A DNA stretch of 64,000 bases from CAZKAP01 sp964550895 (GTDB lineage: Bacteria > Bacteroidota > Bacteroidia > Flavobacteriales > Flavobacteriaceae), in assembly GCA_964550895.1 (NCBI GenBank), contig CAZKAP010000001.1, forward strand, positions 62,001-126,000. Reading direction: 5' to 3'. Below are positions 8,723 through 17,167 of this stretch, piece after piece. The notes below the pieces were generated by a model. The model was given only the letters and a program-made list of their open reading frames with translations. It had not been told where the DNA came from and did not search any database. Each line of letters begins with the position of its first letter. Position 1 is the first letter of the stretch. Both the position numbers and the translations under genes were made by a program.

Positions 8723-9316
8723 TCAGGATTCGACCAGTGGCCATAGCGTCGACAGGAGCAGAGGAATACTGATAATGACTACAACGGACGAGACGATCCA
8801 TATCCACCACTTCTGTTCGACTCCGCTGAATCGGTGGAACAGGGCAGACAGCAACAGCACACTGAGGATAACCACCAACTGAGATAGTTCGATGCCCAGT
8901 GCAAACCCGAGAAGAGGTCGGAGCTTGTCCTCCAGTCCGGAAACCATCATATTGAAGTAATTGGAGAAGCCGAAACCGTGTATAAGGCCAAAAACCGCTG
9001 TTCCCGCAAAGACCAGCGGATAACCCCTCCCTCCGGACTTCCAGACGACCCAAATATTGTTGAGGGCCGTGGCCACTATGGTTACCGGAATCAGAAATTC
9101 GATCCAACGGCTGTCTATGCGGATCAGTCCAAATGCCGAGAGTGCCAGAGAAGTACAATGAGCCACGGTAAATACCGTCGCCAACAGTACCACTTTTTTC
9201 CAATCCCTCAACAGATAAGGGGCGGCCAGCACAGAAAGGAAGAGGACATGATCGTAGGCTCCCGGATCGAGAACATGCTCCAGCCCCATCCTGATATAGA
9301 TTCCTAAGTCTTCCAT
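8723..9316 (-). CDS. HupE/UreJ family membrane protein
   Basis: This 197-residue protein has six or seven hydrophobic segments. The HupE/UreJ_2 signature is visible: a first segment with GLEHVLDPGAYDHVLF, then TVFTVAHCTSLALS, and a later VFGLIHGFGFS segment. The conserved histidines could bind a metal, in line with proposed nickel or cobalt transport in this family, but the flavobacterial members are not characterised. I prefer the ATG at 9316 (MEDLGIYIRMGLEHVLD) because homologues begin there. An in-frame ATG at 9349 would add eleven unconserved residues. It lies alone between two other minus-strand genes. Confidence 0.82.
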   Translation of the reverse strand: MEDLGIYIRMGLEHVLDPGAYDHVLFLSVLAAPYLLRDWKKVVLLATVFTVAHCTSLALSAFGLIRIDSRWIEFLIPVTIVATALNNIWVVWKSGGRGYPLVFAGTAVFGLIHGFGFSNYFNMMVSGLEDKLRPLLGFALGIELSQLVVILSVLLLSALFHRFSGVEQKWWIWIVSSVVVIISIPLLLSTLWPLVES

Positions 9317-9398
9317 CTTAAAATATGTTTCCACATAAAACGTTCCCACACATTATTTATGGTCCGGCTGGCATTTCTTCTCCCAATACGGGATATCG

Positions 9399-10151
9399 CT
9401 ATAACTGGACCCCGCGTTCCTCCTGTATGCGTTCGTACGCCTTCTGTACTTCCTTGAATTTCTCCTCGGCTCCCTTCTTGATCGCCTCGTCCTGGGTAAC
9501 TACACGGTCGGGGTGGTATTTCTTGGCCATACGCCGGTATGCCTTCTTAACCTCCTGATTACTGACCGACTTGTCGATCTCCAGTATGCGGTAGGCGTGG
9601 TCGGTGGATTTAAAAAACATCGCTTTAATGCTTTCAAAATCCCTCCCCCGGAGTCCGAAATGACGGGCGATCTCCTGCAATTTAGAGAGCTCAGGTTCAC
9701 TGATGCCGCCATCCGCTCCGGCTATACCAAAGAGGAAATGCACGATCTGAAGGCGGGTGGCGTATCGGGTCTTTCCGGCCAGATAGTCTGCGATTCGCTC
9801 CGTTGAAATCTCCCGTTTCCTGACCACTTCATTGAAAGTCCTGAATATGGCATTGGCCTTCTCCTTCCCATAGGTCGAAACGAAATACTTGCGGACGTAA
9901 TCCAGTTCCCTTTGGCTCGCCTCTCCATCGGCCTTGATCACTATGGAACAGAGCGATAGCAGATTGAGCTCAAAATCCGCGGGGGACACCTCTGGGCCGC
10001 GTTCGAAGGCCTCCCGAAAGGAGGTTCCGCTCCTTCCATTTCCGGTTGGCCCCTGAATGAATTCAAACAGGTAGCCCAACAGGTAGCCCATCGCGGCCCC
10101 GGGCCAGCGGAGTACAAAAAAACCCAATATGGCAAAAAGGATGCGAATCAC
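9399..10151 (-). CDS. DjlA-like protein: TerB domain plus C-terminal J domain
   Basis: This is a membrane-anchored co-chaperone candidate. With a GTG start at 10151 it has 250 residues: a hydrophobic N-terminus (MIRILFAILGFFVLRWPG), a TerB-like helical domain at about 70-170 (LLSLCSIVIKADGEAS and FLFGIAGADGGISEPEL), and a C-terminal J domain carrying the KKYHPDR motif, whose HPD stimulates DnaK. A longer frame opens at an ATG at 10247, but that would put the start 30 bp from the divergent bacilliredoxin start, and a perfect minus-strand -7 box (TATCTTTG, 10177-10184) would fall inside the coding region. The GTG lies about 25 bp downstream of that box and matches the usual family N-terminus, so I prefer it. 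Confidence 0.85.
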   Translation of the reverse strand: MIRILFAILGFFVLRWPGAAMGYLLGYLFEFIQGPTGNGRSGTSFREAFERGPEVSPADFELNLLSLCSIVIKADGEASQRELDYVRKYFVSTYGKEKANAIFRTFNEVVRKREISTERIADYLAGKTRYATRLQIVHFLFGIAGADGGISEPELSKLQEIARHFGLRGRDFESIKAMFFKSTDHAYRILEIDKSVSNQEVKKAYRRMAKKYHPDRVVTQDEAIKKGAEEKFKEVQKAYERIQEERGVQL

Positions 10152-10176
10152 AGAAATATGTGTCGTTTCAGGAGGC

Positions 10177-10184
10177 CAAAGATA
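10177..10184 (-). promoter_or_regulatory. Putative -7 promoter box for the DjlA-like gene
   Basis: The minus strand reads TATCTTTG, a perfect TAnnTTTG box, 25 bp before the GTG at 10151. This decides the start of the DnaJ/TerB gene in favour of the shorter form. Confidence 0.45.
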
Positions 10185-10276
10185 ACCCAAAGAATAACCG
10201 ATTTTAAAGGATAACCCTGTTAAGGTGCTTACAAAAAATCGACTCAATGGTTATCTTTATCATCCAATTAGAAGTT

Positions 10277-10687
10277 ATGTACCCAGAAGAACTAGTAAAG
10301 CCCATGCGAGAGGACCTCTCCATGGCCGGATTCGTGGAGCTCTTTACGTCCGAAGCCGTGGAAGAAGCCCTCTCTAAGCAGGGAACCGTATTGATGGTCG
10401 TCAATTCCGTATGCGGCTGTGCGGCCGCTAATGCCAGGCCGGCTGCCAAACTCAGCCTGCAGAATGATAAAAAACCGGACGCACTCTACACGGTCTTCGC
10501 GGGAGTGGACACCGAGGCCGTGGACGCTGCGAGGAGCCGTATGCTGCCTTTCCCTCCTTCATCACCCAGCATGGGTTTGTTTAAGAATGGAGAGCTGGTG
10601 CACATGATAGAGCGGCACCACATCGAAGGGCGGCCTGCCGAGATGATTGCGGAAAACCTGATGTCTGCCTACAACGAACACTGTTAA
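10277..10687 (+). CDS. Bacilliredoxin, BrxA/BrxB (YphP/YqiW) family
   Basis: This 136-residue protein has the thioredoxin-like YphP/YqiW fold and the hallmark CxC redox motif at C46 and C48 (NSVCGCAAANARPAAK). In Bacillus, family members remove bacillithiol from oxidised proteins; flavobacteria often carry this family. A third cysteine is the last residue. The ATG at 10277 (MYPEELVKPMREDLSMAGF) is the family start. Upstream in-frame codons from 10247 are unlikely because a promoter-like box TATCTTTA (10252-10259) lies there. A strong terminator follows at 10711. Confidence 0.92.
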   Translation: MYPEELVKPMREDLSMAGFVELFTSEAVEEALSKQGTVLMVVNSVCGCAAANARPAAKLSLQNDKKPDALYTVFAGVDTEAVDAARSRMLPFPPSSPSMGLFKNGELVHMIERHHIEGRPAEMIAENLMSAYNEHC

Positions 10688-10710
10688 GCAGAGCCGGGAC
10701 CAACTGAATA

Positions 10711-10741
10711 AAAGCATCGACAGGTTCGTCGATGCTTTTTT
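10711..10741 (+). terminator. Rho-independent terminator after the bacilliredoxin gene
   Basis: A perfect 11-bp stem, AAAGCATCGAC (10711-10721) and GTCGATGCTTT (10728-10738), with a 6-nt loop is followed by further Ts. It ends 23 bp past the bacilliredoxin stop and separates it from plsC. Confidence 0.9.
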
Positions 10742-10783
10742 GTACCCGGAAGGGATGGGCTAACTTTATACCGCAACCGAATC

Positions 10784-11578
10784 ATGGAAAAGGCGCTATC
10801 CTATATACTTACCCCGGTTTTTTACCTGCTGTTTATGCTGACCCTGATCGTTTTTCACGGCATACAGTGGGTGGCATTTAATGTTTTCGGTTACCAGGCC
10901 CATAAACGCAGCGTCAGTATACTGAATTGGTTCCTGATGCGGAGCTCTCAGGTTCTGGGAACCACCTACCGCTTTGTCAACCGCCTGCACATCCCCGAGG
11001 ACAGACCCATCATACTGGTGAGCAACCACCAGAGCATGTACGACATACCACCCATCATCTGGTATTTCAGGAAATACCATCCCAAATTTGTCAGCAAAAA
11101 GGAGCTGGGCAGAGGCATCCCAAGTGTTTCCTACAACCTGCGCCACGGCGGCTCCGTGCTCATCGATCGTAAAAATACCGAACAGTCTCTGGACGCGATC
11201 CGCTCCCTGGGCGCCTACATCAGCCGATTTAAGCGCACCGCGGTAATCTTCCCGGAAGGTACGCGCAGCAAGGACGGAACACCCAAACCCTTTAAGAAGG
11301 CCGGGCTAAGGGCCCTGTTTGAAAGCGCACCCGAGGCCCTAATCGTTCCCATGACCATAGTCGACTCGTGGAAACTCCACAAGTTCGGAGGCTCATTTCC
11401 TCTTGGCCTGGGTATTCGAATACAGCATATCGTGCACGAGCCCATGAATATTGAGGGTGATTTGGACGAGCTGATCCTCCGGCTGGAAAAGACCATTAAC
11501 GGACAAGTGACCGGGACGAAACCCTCAGGCCGTTACACGCAACCGGCAGATGAGCAAAACGGAGGCCGCGCAGTCTAG
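10784..11578 (+). CDS. plsC: 1-acyl-sn-glycerol-3-phosphate acyltransferase (PlsC family)
   Basis: This 264-residue enzyme puts the second acyl chain on lysophosphatidic acid in phospholipid synthesis at the inner membrane. The N-terminus is a membrane segment (YILTPVFYLLFMLTLIVF). Motif I appears as VSNHQSMYD, the HxxxxD catalytic motif with its His and Asp five residues apart. Motif III is FPEGTRSKDG and motif IV lies near LIVPMTIVDSW. The length is normal for the family. A TAACTTTA box at 10761-10768 lies 15 bp before the ATG. Its neighbours have no visible lipid role. Confidence 0.92.
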   Translation: MEKALSYILTPVFYLLFMLTLIVFHGIQWVAFNVFGYQAHKRSVSILNWFLMRSSQVLGTTYRFVNRLHIPEDRPIILVSNHQSMYDIPPIIWYFRKYHPKFVSKKELGRGIPSVSYNLRHGGSVLIDRKNTEQSLDAIRSLGAYISRFKRTAVIFPEGTRSKDGTPKPFKKAGLRALFESAPEALIVPMTIVDSWKLHKFGGSFPLGLGIRIQHIVHEPMNIEGDLDELILRLEKTINGQVTGTKPSGRYTQPADEQNGGRAV

Positions 11579-11646
11579 AGGATACCGGCAGACATCGGCG
11601 CGCAGGTGAGGCCCGGATTTAGTAACTTATCTCTCAAAACCGAGCT

Positions 11647-13071
11647 ATGAAACGAAGATCCTTTCTCGAAAGAGCAGCCGCCGGTGCCACTGCTTTCAGT
11701 ATTGTTCCCAGCTACGTACTGGGCGGGCAGCACGTTCCGCCCAGTGATACCCTATACGTGGCAGCGTTCGGTGTAGGTGGCCGCGGACGAGGAGTGATAG
11801 ACGGGATGCTGCAGACCGGAAAAGTCAGGTTCGTCGCCTTCTGCGATGTGGATGAAGAACGGGCGAGCAATACGTTCCGCGATTTTCCGGATGTGCCCCG
11901 TTTCAGTGATTTCCGAAAGGTGTACGACCAGCATCTGAGCGATTTAGACGCCATTATGGTGGCTACCCCGGACCATACCCATGCCTCCACGGCCCTTCCA
12001 TTCATGAGGGAGCGCAAACACGCCTACGTGGAAAAGCCCCTGACGCACAACATATACGAGGCGCGCCTGATGACCCGGGTGGCCCGTGAATACGGAATCG
12101 TGACACAAATGGGCAATCAAGGGGCCTCCAGCGAAGGCAGCCGCATCGCACGCGAATGGGTGGAGGCCGGAGTGATCGGTAAAATTCATACCATCGACTG
12201 CTGGTCCAATCGGCCCGTCTGGCCCCAGGGCGTTGCCCTGCCCAGCGGAAAGATGCGGATCCCCCGAAACCTGGACTGGGATCTATGGCTGGGTCCGGCC
12301 CTGAACAGGCCGTATCACGAGGCCTATCTGCCCTTCAAATGGAGAGGCTTCTGGGACTTTGGCACCGGTGCACTCGGCGACATGGGCTGCCACATCATCG
12401 AAACGCCCTTCAGCGTGCTGGACCTGAGCTATCCCCGGGAAGCAGAGGCCAGCTGCACCACCGTGTGGGTGGACGACTTCGTCCAGGCGGATTACGCTCA
12501 TTCCTGTCCGCCCTCCTCTAAAATTCACCTCACCTTCGATCATCCACAGGGAGGCGATCTGCGGCTGAACTGGTACGACGGCGGAATCATGCCCGACCTG
12601 CCAGACGAACTAAAGGATGACGAATTCATTGGAGATGGGGGCGGCGGCACGGTCATGTATGGCGATAAGGGCATACTGGTAACCGATACGTATTCCCGAA
12701 ATGCCCGACTGCTTCCATCGGGTCTCATGAGCCTTTTCTCCCGGCCGGAACCCACCCTGAAGCGGATAGAAGGCGGTATGGATGGTCATATCGCCAACTT
12801 TGTACAGGGGTGTCTGACGGGCAGTCCGACATCCTCAGATTTCTCACGGGCCGGACGGCTGACGGAAATCGTCCTAATGGGTAACTTAGCCGTACGGTCC
12901 TTCCAGCACAAGGAGCGGGTTCCACCGGCCTTTCCCGGAGGACGCCCTGGTTTTGAGTATCCCGGGCGCAGGAAGTTGCAGTGGGACGGAGCGAAAATGA
13001 AAATCGTAAACTACGAGAAGGCAAATGAATGGGTCAAACGGGAATACCGGGAAGGCTGGTCTCTGGAATAA
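11647..13071 (+). CDS. Gfo/Idh/MocA family oxidoreductase with Tat signal
   Basis: This 474-residue protein begins with a twin-arginine signal (MKRRSFLERAAAGATAFS), so it should be folded with its cofactor and exported to the periplasm. The NAD(P)-binding Rossmann domain follows (YVAAFGVGGRGRGVIDGM), with VEKPLTHN near residue 130, the usual place of the catalytic EKP lysine. The C-terminal alpha/beta domain is typical for Bacteroidetes sugar or inositol-type dehydrogenases. The substrate cannot be told: there is no sugar transporter or glycoside hydrolase beside it, only plsC upstream and an RDD protein 18 bp downstream. Confidence 0.9.
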   Translation: MKRRSFLERAAAGATAFSIVPSYVLGGQHVPPSDTLYVAAFGVGGRGRGVIDGMLQTGKVRFVAFCDVDEERASNTFRDFPDVPRFSDFRKVYDQHLSDLDAIMVATPDHTHASTALPFMRERKHAYVEKPLTHNIYEARLMTRVAREYGIVTQMGNQGASSEGSRIAREWVEAGVIGKIHTIDCWSNRPVWPQGVALPSGKMRIPRNLDWDLWLGPALNRPYHEAYLPFKWRGFWDFGTGALGDMGCHIIETPFSVLDLSYPREAEASCTTVWVDDFVQADYAHSCPPSSKIHLTFDHPQGGDLRLNWYDGGIMPDLPDELKDDEFIGDGGGGTVMYGDKGILVTDTYSRNARLLPSGLMSLFSRPEPTLKRIEGGMDGHIANFVQGCLTGSPTSSDFSRAGRLTEIVLMGNLAVRSFQHKERVPPAFPGGRPGFEYPGRRKLQWDGAKMKIVNYEKANEWVKREYREGWSLE

Positions 13072-13089
13072 ACGTGTAAAAATGATAGT

Positions 13090-13614
13090 ATGGTAACCAT
13101 GGCGAATGGGCCGCGGAGGCTGGCGGCCTTAATACTGGACGGTATTTTCCTGGGAGCGTTTCTCTACGGGCTCTGGTATATTAACATCAGCAGTGCGAGG
13201 AGTTTCTTTTTCTACCTGCCCATAGTTATACTGGGCCTGGTGTATAAGCCTTTTATGGAGTACTATTACGGGGCGACCCTGGGAAAAATGCTATTACGCA
13301 TCCGCGTGGTGGACCGGTCGTACCGTACTATTGGATTCACGACATCCCTGCTGAGAAACTGCATTCTATTTATCGTACCCCTGGGAACTATCCCCTTCTA
13401 TTTTATGGCATTCCAGGATCCCCTGGTGGTCAACCAGCCGAGTTTCACTGATTTCTCTACGGCTTTTACCCTGTACTATCCTCAAGTCATGTCCATTGCA
13501 CTTATTCAGCTGGGGGTTGTTGCGGTCGATGGTGTCTTCCTCCTGGTCAACGGTCGAAAGGGCAATCTGAGCCTTAAAGACCTACTGGCGGCGACCTGCG
13601 TCATTCAGTCCTGA
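13090..13614 (+). CDS. RDD family membrane protein
   Basis: This 174-residue protein has four or five hydrophobic segments. The RDD signature is seen as an arginine pair and an aspartate in the first helix (GPRRLAALILDGIFLG), and as the YYGATLGKMLLRIRVVD loop that is typical of the family. The function is unknown; some relatives act in ion or sodium transport. It follows the Gfo/Idh/MocA gene by 18 bp and may be co-transcribed. Two starts are possible, 13090 and the ATG at 13099. Confidence 0.85.
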   Translation: MVTMANGPRRLAALILDGIFLGAFLYGLWYINISSARSFFFYLPIVILGLVYKPFMEYYYGATLGKMLLRIRVVDRSYRTIGFTTSLLRNCILFIVPLGTIPFYFMAFQDPLVVNQPSFTDFSTAFTLYYPQVMSIALIQLGVVAVDGVFLLVNGRKGNLSLKDLLAATCVIQS

Positions 13615-13652
13615 TCAAACCCTACAGCCCTTCAAATGGCACCGGAAGGGCA

Positions 13653-14747
13653 TCACAACAGTCTGAGCTGGCCCGAATCGTCCGGTATATGGCGAAACTC
13701 CTCCGGATAACGAACAAACGCTTCTCGATTCAGGGAAGGTATGGGATTTCCCTTGAAATACTTGCGTCTGCCGATTCGTATGAGTTGCTGAATCTGTTCC
13801 GCAACCGGCCCTGTTCCAGTTCCCCGCAGGCCAAATCGGGCCTCGTTCAACTGCCCTCCATGACAGGAGCGGATCTGGCTGAGTATCCGCTCTGCGCGAT
13901 CCGGAAATTCCCGCTTCAATGCATCCGAAAAAAGATCCCCGAGTGCTCCGTTGAGTCTGACCAGCGCGGCACCCATTGAGCATGCCCCGGCTGCAGATGC
14001 ATCTTTGGCCATAGCTACAATCTCATGACTGTTGAGGCCGGGAATAATCGGAGCGATCATGACCGAGACCGGAACTCCCGCCCTGGAAAGGGCCTCGATG
14101 GCACGTAAGCGGCTCGGGTAGGATGCAGTCCTCGGTTCCATAGCCCGGCGCACTTCTTCGTCCCGGGTGGTGAGCGAAATATGAACCCTCACAAGTTTCA
14201 GAGAGGCCAACCGGCCCAATACATCCCGGTCCCTCAGAACCAATGCGTTCTTGGTAATGATACCGACCGGATTTCGGTGGGCCAGAAACACCTCCAGGCA
14301 CCGGCGAGTGAGCCTTAACTTTCGTTCCGCTGGCTGATAGCAGTCTGTATTTCCGGACAGGAACACCGTCTCGGGGCTCCAGACGGACGCCGCTAGCTCC
14401 CGGTGCAATAATTGAGCCACCGCAGGCTTGTACAAAACGGTCCTCTCAAAGTCCAGGCCAGGCGAATAGCCCCAGTATGAATGAGTGTTCCGTGCATAGC
14501 AGTAGGTACATCCGTGTTCGCAGCCCTGATAGGGATTAAGGGAATATTTCATAGAAAGATCCGGGCTGTCAACCCGGTTAATCACCTTTCTGGGAAAAAC
14601 GGCGAGCAGGCGCGTTCGTTCGTTTCGAGTTTCCCCACCATACCTGTGCTGGTATTCGAGGAAATCGCGATCGTCTTCCGTTTTTCTGCTCTCAAAGCGG
14701 CCTTCGGGGTTTTCCGAAATGCCCCTTCCCTTCAATGGAGGATTCAT
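13653..14747 (-). CDS. PA0069-type radical SAM protein
   Basis: This 364-residue cytosolic protein has a CxxxCxxC cluster motif, CEHGCTYCYAR, that binds the S-adenosylmethionine 4Fe-4S cluster. The sequence around it (MKYSLNPYQGCEHGC) and the downstream SGNTDCYQPAERKL block are those of the PA0069/SplB-like radical SAM group. The reaction is not known. The gene stands alone and is convergent with the RDD gene, with 38 bp between stops. Cluster supply would come from the Suf system encoded at 39-45 kb. Confidence 0.9.
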   Translation of the reverse strand: MNPPLKGRGISENPEGRFESRKTEDDRDFLEYQHRYGGETRNERTRLLAVFPRKVINRVDSPDLSMKYSLNPYQGCEHGCTYCYARNTHSYWGYSPGLDFERTVLYKPAVAQLLHRELAASVWSPETVFLSGNTDCYQPAERKLRLTRRCLEVFLAHRNPVGIITKNALVLRDRDVLGRLASLKLVRVHISLTTRDEEVRRAMEPRTASYPSRLRAIEALSRAGVPVSVMIAPIIPGLNSHEIVAMAKDASAAGACSMGAALVRLNGALGDLFSDALKREFPDRAERILSQIRSCHGGQLNEARFGLRGTGTGPVAEQIQQLIRIGRRKYFKGNPIPSLNREAFVRYPEEFRHIPDDSGQLRLL

Positions 14748-14866
14748 ACATAGGATTTATTCCAAATTTAGGAATATATCCCATTGGTATTGCTTCATTT
14801 TTTTTTGGTATTTCTACGATCTCTCCGTCGGTGGTCTATGCGAATCCGGGGCGTTGCGAACACGGT

Positions 14867-15640
14867 CTATTCGCCGCTAAACTCGGGTGGTCTCTTCTCC
14901 AGGAATGCTCGGGTTCCCTCTGTAAAATCCGCAGTTCCAAAGCAGGAGCCGAATTCCTCTATTTCCCGTTCGAAGCCCTTCTCAGGATTCCTTACCCCCG
15001 CATTTACGGCGCGTATGGCACTGCTTATGGCTGAGGGAGACTGCTTGCCAATGGTCGCGGCCAGCTTCAGGCAGGTATCCATCAGGGATGCTGCAGGCAC
15101 CACACGGTTTAGCAGTCCGTAATTCGCCGCGGTTTCCGCGTCGATATGCCGGGCCGAGCAAATCATCTCGAGCGCACGACCCCTGCCGACCAGAAGAGGC
15201 AACCGCTGGGTTCCCCCGTATCCGGGTATCAGCCCGAGGCTCACCTCGGGTAATCCCATACGCGCAGTATCACTGCCTATTCGCATATGACACGACATGG
15301 CCAGTTCGAGTCCTCCTCCGAGGGCATATCCATTTACAGCGGCGATAACCGGGGTACCCAGGTTCTCGATAAAGTTGAATACTATTTCCTGACCATGGGC
15401 GGCAAGCCGGGTTCCCTCTTCCTTACCAAAGGATGAAAACTCGGATATGTCCGCTCCTGCCACAAAGGCCTTCTCGCCGGAACCCGTAAGCACAATGACT
15501 CTGACACCGGAATCTGCCTCGAGTTCAGACAGCACTTCGTGCAGAGTTTGAATGGTTTCCCGGTTCAGGGCATTTAGCTTATCCGGCCGATTGATGGTGA
15601 TTACGGCTACCACACCGTGTTTTTCCTGGGTCACTAACAT
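14867..15640 (-). CDS. Enoyl-CoA hydratase/isomerase family protein
   Basis: This 257-residue crotonase-fold enzyme carries both catalytic glutamates of true hydratases: one in GGGLELAMSC and one in GLPEVSLGLIPGYGGTQR. The oxyanion-hole region is FVAGADISEF. It probably hydrates short-chain enoyl-CoAs in fatty or amino acid degradation; the exact substrate is not readable. I prefer the ATG at 15640 (MLVTQEKHGVVAVITINRP), the normal family start, which lies 1 bp after the stop of the upstream kinase gene. A start at 15676 would overlap that gene by 35 bp. It is the last gene of a minus-strand run with the HemJ candidate and the kinase. Confidence 0.92.
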   Translation of the reverse strand: MLVTQEKHGVVAVITINRPDKLNALNRETIQTLHEVLSELEADSGVRVIVLTGSGEKAFVAGADISEFSSFGKEEGTRLAAHGQEIVFNFIENLGTPVIAAVNGYALGGGLELAMSCHMRIGSDTARMGLPEVSLGLIPGYGGTQRLPLLVGRGRALEMICSARHIDAETAANYGLLNRVVPAASLMDTCLKLAATIGKQSPSAISSAIRAVNAGVRNPEKGFEREIEEFGSCFGTADFTEGTRAFLEKRPPEFSGE

Positions 15641-15641
15641 A

Positions 15642-17102
15642 TCATCTGCTATTGGGTTTCTTACGGAGGTAGACACTGAAGGTACTGCCTTCGCCGGGTA
15701 CTGACTTCACCCTAAGCTCCCCTCCCTGGTGTTCGATCATGCTCTTTACCATGGCCAGGCCCAGTCCCATACCGCTGGATTTGGTGGTGAACTTGGGCTC
15801 AAATATCTTTTCCAGGTGGGATTCACTGATCCCGATGCCGTTGTCGGTCACCCGGATCAGTACACTGTCCCCGATATCGCCGACCCTTACGGCAATATCG
15901 GGCTCCCTTCCTTCCGGAACGGCCTGTATCGCATTCTTGACCAGATTATTAACGGTACGGATCAGCTGGGTACGGTCCCATTCCAGCTCGATGGAGGAAT
16001 GGGTGCTCTCGAATTCGATACTGGGGCCGCTAAACACTTCCAGGGTCCGGCGTATAACGGAAACCGCATCGACGGTCTCGAACTTCATCGAGGGCATCCT
16101 GGCGAAATTGGAGAATGCCTGGGCAATATCGCTTAAGGTATCGATCTGCTGGATCAGAGACTCGGAAAACTCAGAAAACCGCTCACTGGCCTGTTCGGGA
16201 CCCTGTTGCATACTGCGCTGCATACTCTGGACGTTGAGCCGCATCGGAGTCAGGGGGTTCTTGATCTCATGGGCCACCTGCTTGGCCATTTCCCGCCAGG
16301 CGTACTCCCGTTCGCTTTGCGCGAGTTTGGCCGCGCTGTCCTCGAGCTGATCGATCATGGCATTGTAGGAATTGACCAAAGTGCTTACCTCTGTACTGGC
16401 ACCGCGTATGGATATTTTTTCATTGCGCCTGTCGAATTGCGTCCGGGCAATACGGGAACTGATGGTTTTGAGGGTATGGGTGATGTAACGGGTAAGCAGG
16501 TAGGCGAGGATCACGGCTGACGCTAGCAATATGATGTACACGCCTCCCAGGCGCCATAGGAATTCCTTGAGTTCCATGTTGCTAAAGGAATTATCCTGGT
16601 AATAAGGCAGGTTAATAATCCCTATCGGTTTAAATCGAAGGTCGTTCAGGTATATGAAGGACGAGAAGTAGGATCCCTCTTCTGTGGTTTTGGAAACCAT
16701 ATGCCGGTGACCTGGATTGTTCATGAGACCCTCCAGTATGGAAACGTCCAGGCAGTCCGATATGGAATCGTTGTTGATCAGAGGCCGGGAACTCAGGATC
16801 AACTCTCCTTGAATATCGTAGATGTTGAAGTCAACTTTCAGTACCTCGGCAATCCTGTATACTTCCTCGGCAAAAATCAGGTCCAGATACTCCGAGGTAG
16901 CCGGGTAGGTCGTTTCCTCCAATTCGTAGCGAATACGCTGCAGAACCTGTGATTCCTTACGCTTCAGCCGGTCTCTGTGGTAGTCTCTGGATTGCTCATT
17001 GTACTGGTTTACGGTGATTACGGCGACGAGTATAGAGGAAAGGATCACCAAAGAGATCATTCCAAAGAAAATCCGGGACCGAAGGGATTTCAACGAGAAC
17101 AC
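15642..17102 (-). CDS. Sensor histidine kinase, NtrY-like
   Basis: The 486-residue protein is a classic inner-membrane kinase: membrane segments at about 10-30 and 186-206, a periplasmic domain of about 155 residues between them, a HAMP linker, the phospho-acceptor H278 in VAHEIKNPLTPMRLN, and an HATPase domain with N-box NLVKNAIQA, G1-box DNGIGIS and G2-box MGLGLAMV. The H-box with KNPLTPM is typical of NtrY-like kinases. No response regulator gene is present nearby, so it is an orphan kinase whose partner must be elsewhere. It is followed 1 bp later by the enoyl-CoA hydratase gene. Confidence 0.93.
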   Translation of the reverse strand: MFSLKSLRSRIFFGMISLVILSSILVAVITVNQYNEQSRDYHRDRLKRKESQVLQRIRYELEETTYPATSEYLDLIFAEEVYRIAEVLKVDFNIYDIQGELILSSRPLINNDSISDCLDVSILEGLMNNPGHRHMVSKTTEEGSYFSSFIYLNDLRFKPIGIINLPYYQDNSFSNMELKEFLWRLGGVYIILLASAVILAYLLTRYITHTLKTISSRIARTQFDRRNEKISIRGASTEVSTLVNSYNAMIDQLEDSAAKLAQSEREYAWREMAKQVAHEIKNPLTPMRLNVQSMQRSMQQGPEQASERFSEFSESLIQQIDTLSDIAQAFSNFARMPSMKFETVDAVSVIRRTLEVFSGPSIEFESTHSSIELEWDRTQLIRTVNNLVKNAIQAVPEGREPDIAVRVGDIGDSVLIRVTDNGIGISESHLEKIFEPKFTTKSSGMGLGLAMVKSMIEHQGGELRVKSVPGEGSTFSVYLRKKPNSR

Positions 17103-17167
17103 GGCGATGAGGCTTTCCTCAAAAGTAGGAAATTAAGCGGCGCGAGCGGAGGATCACGGGTTTCCGA

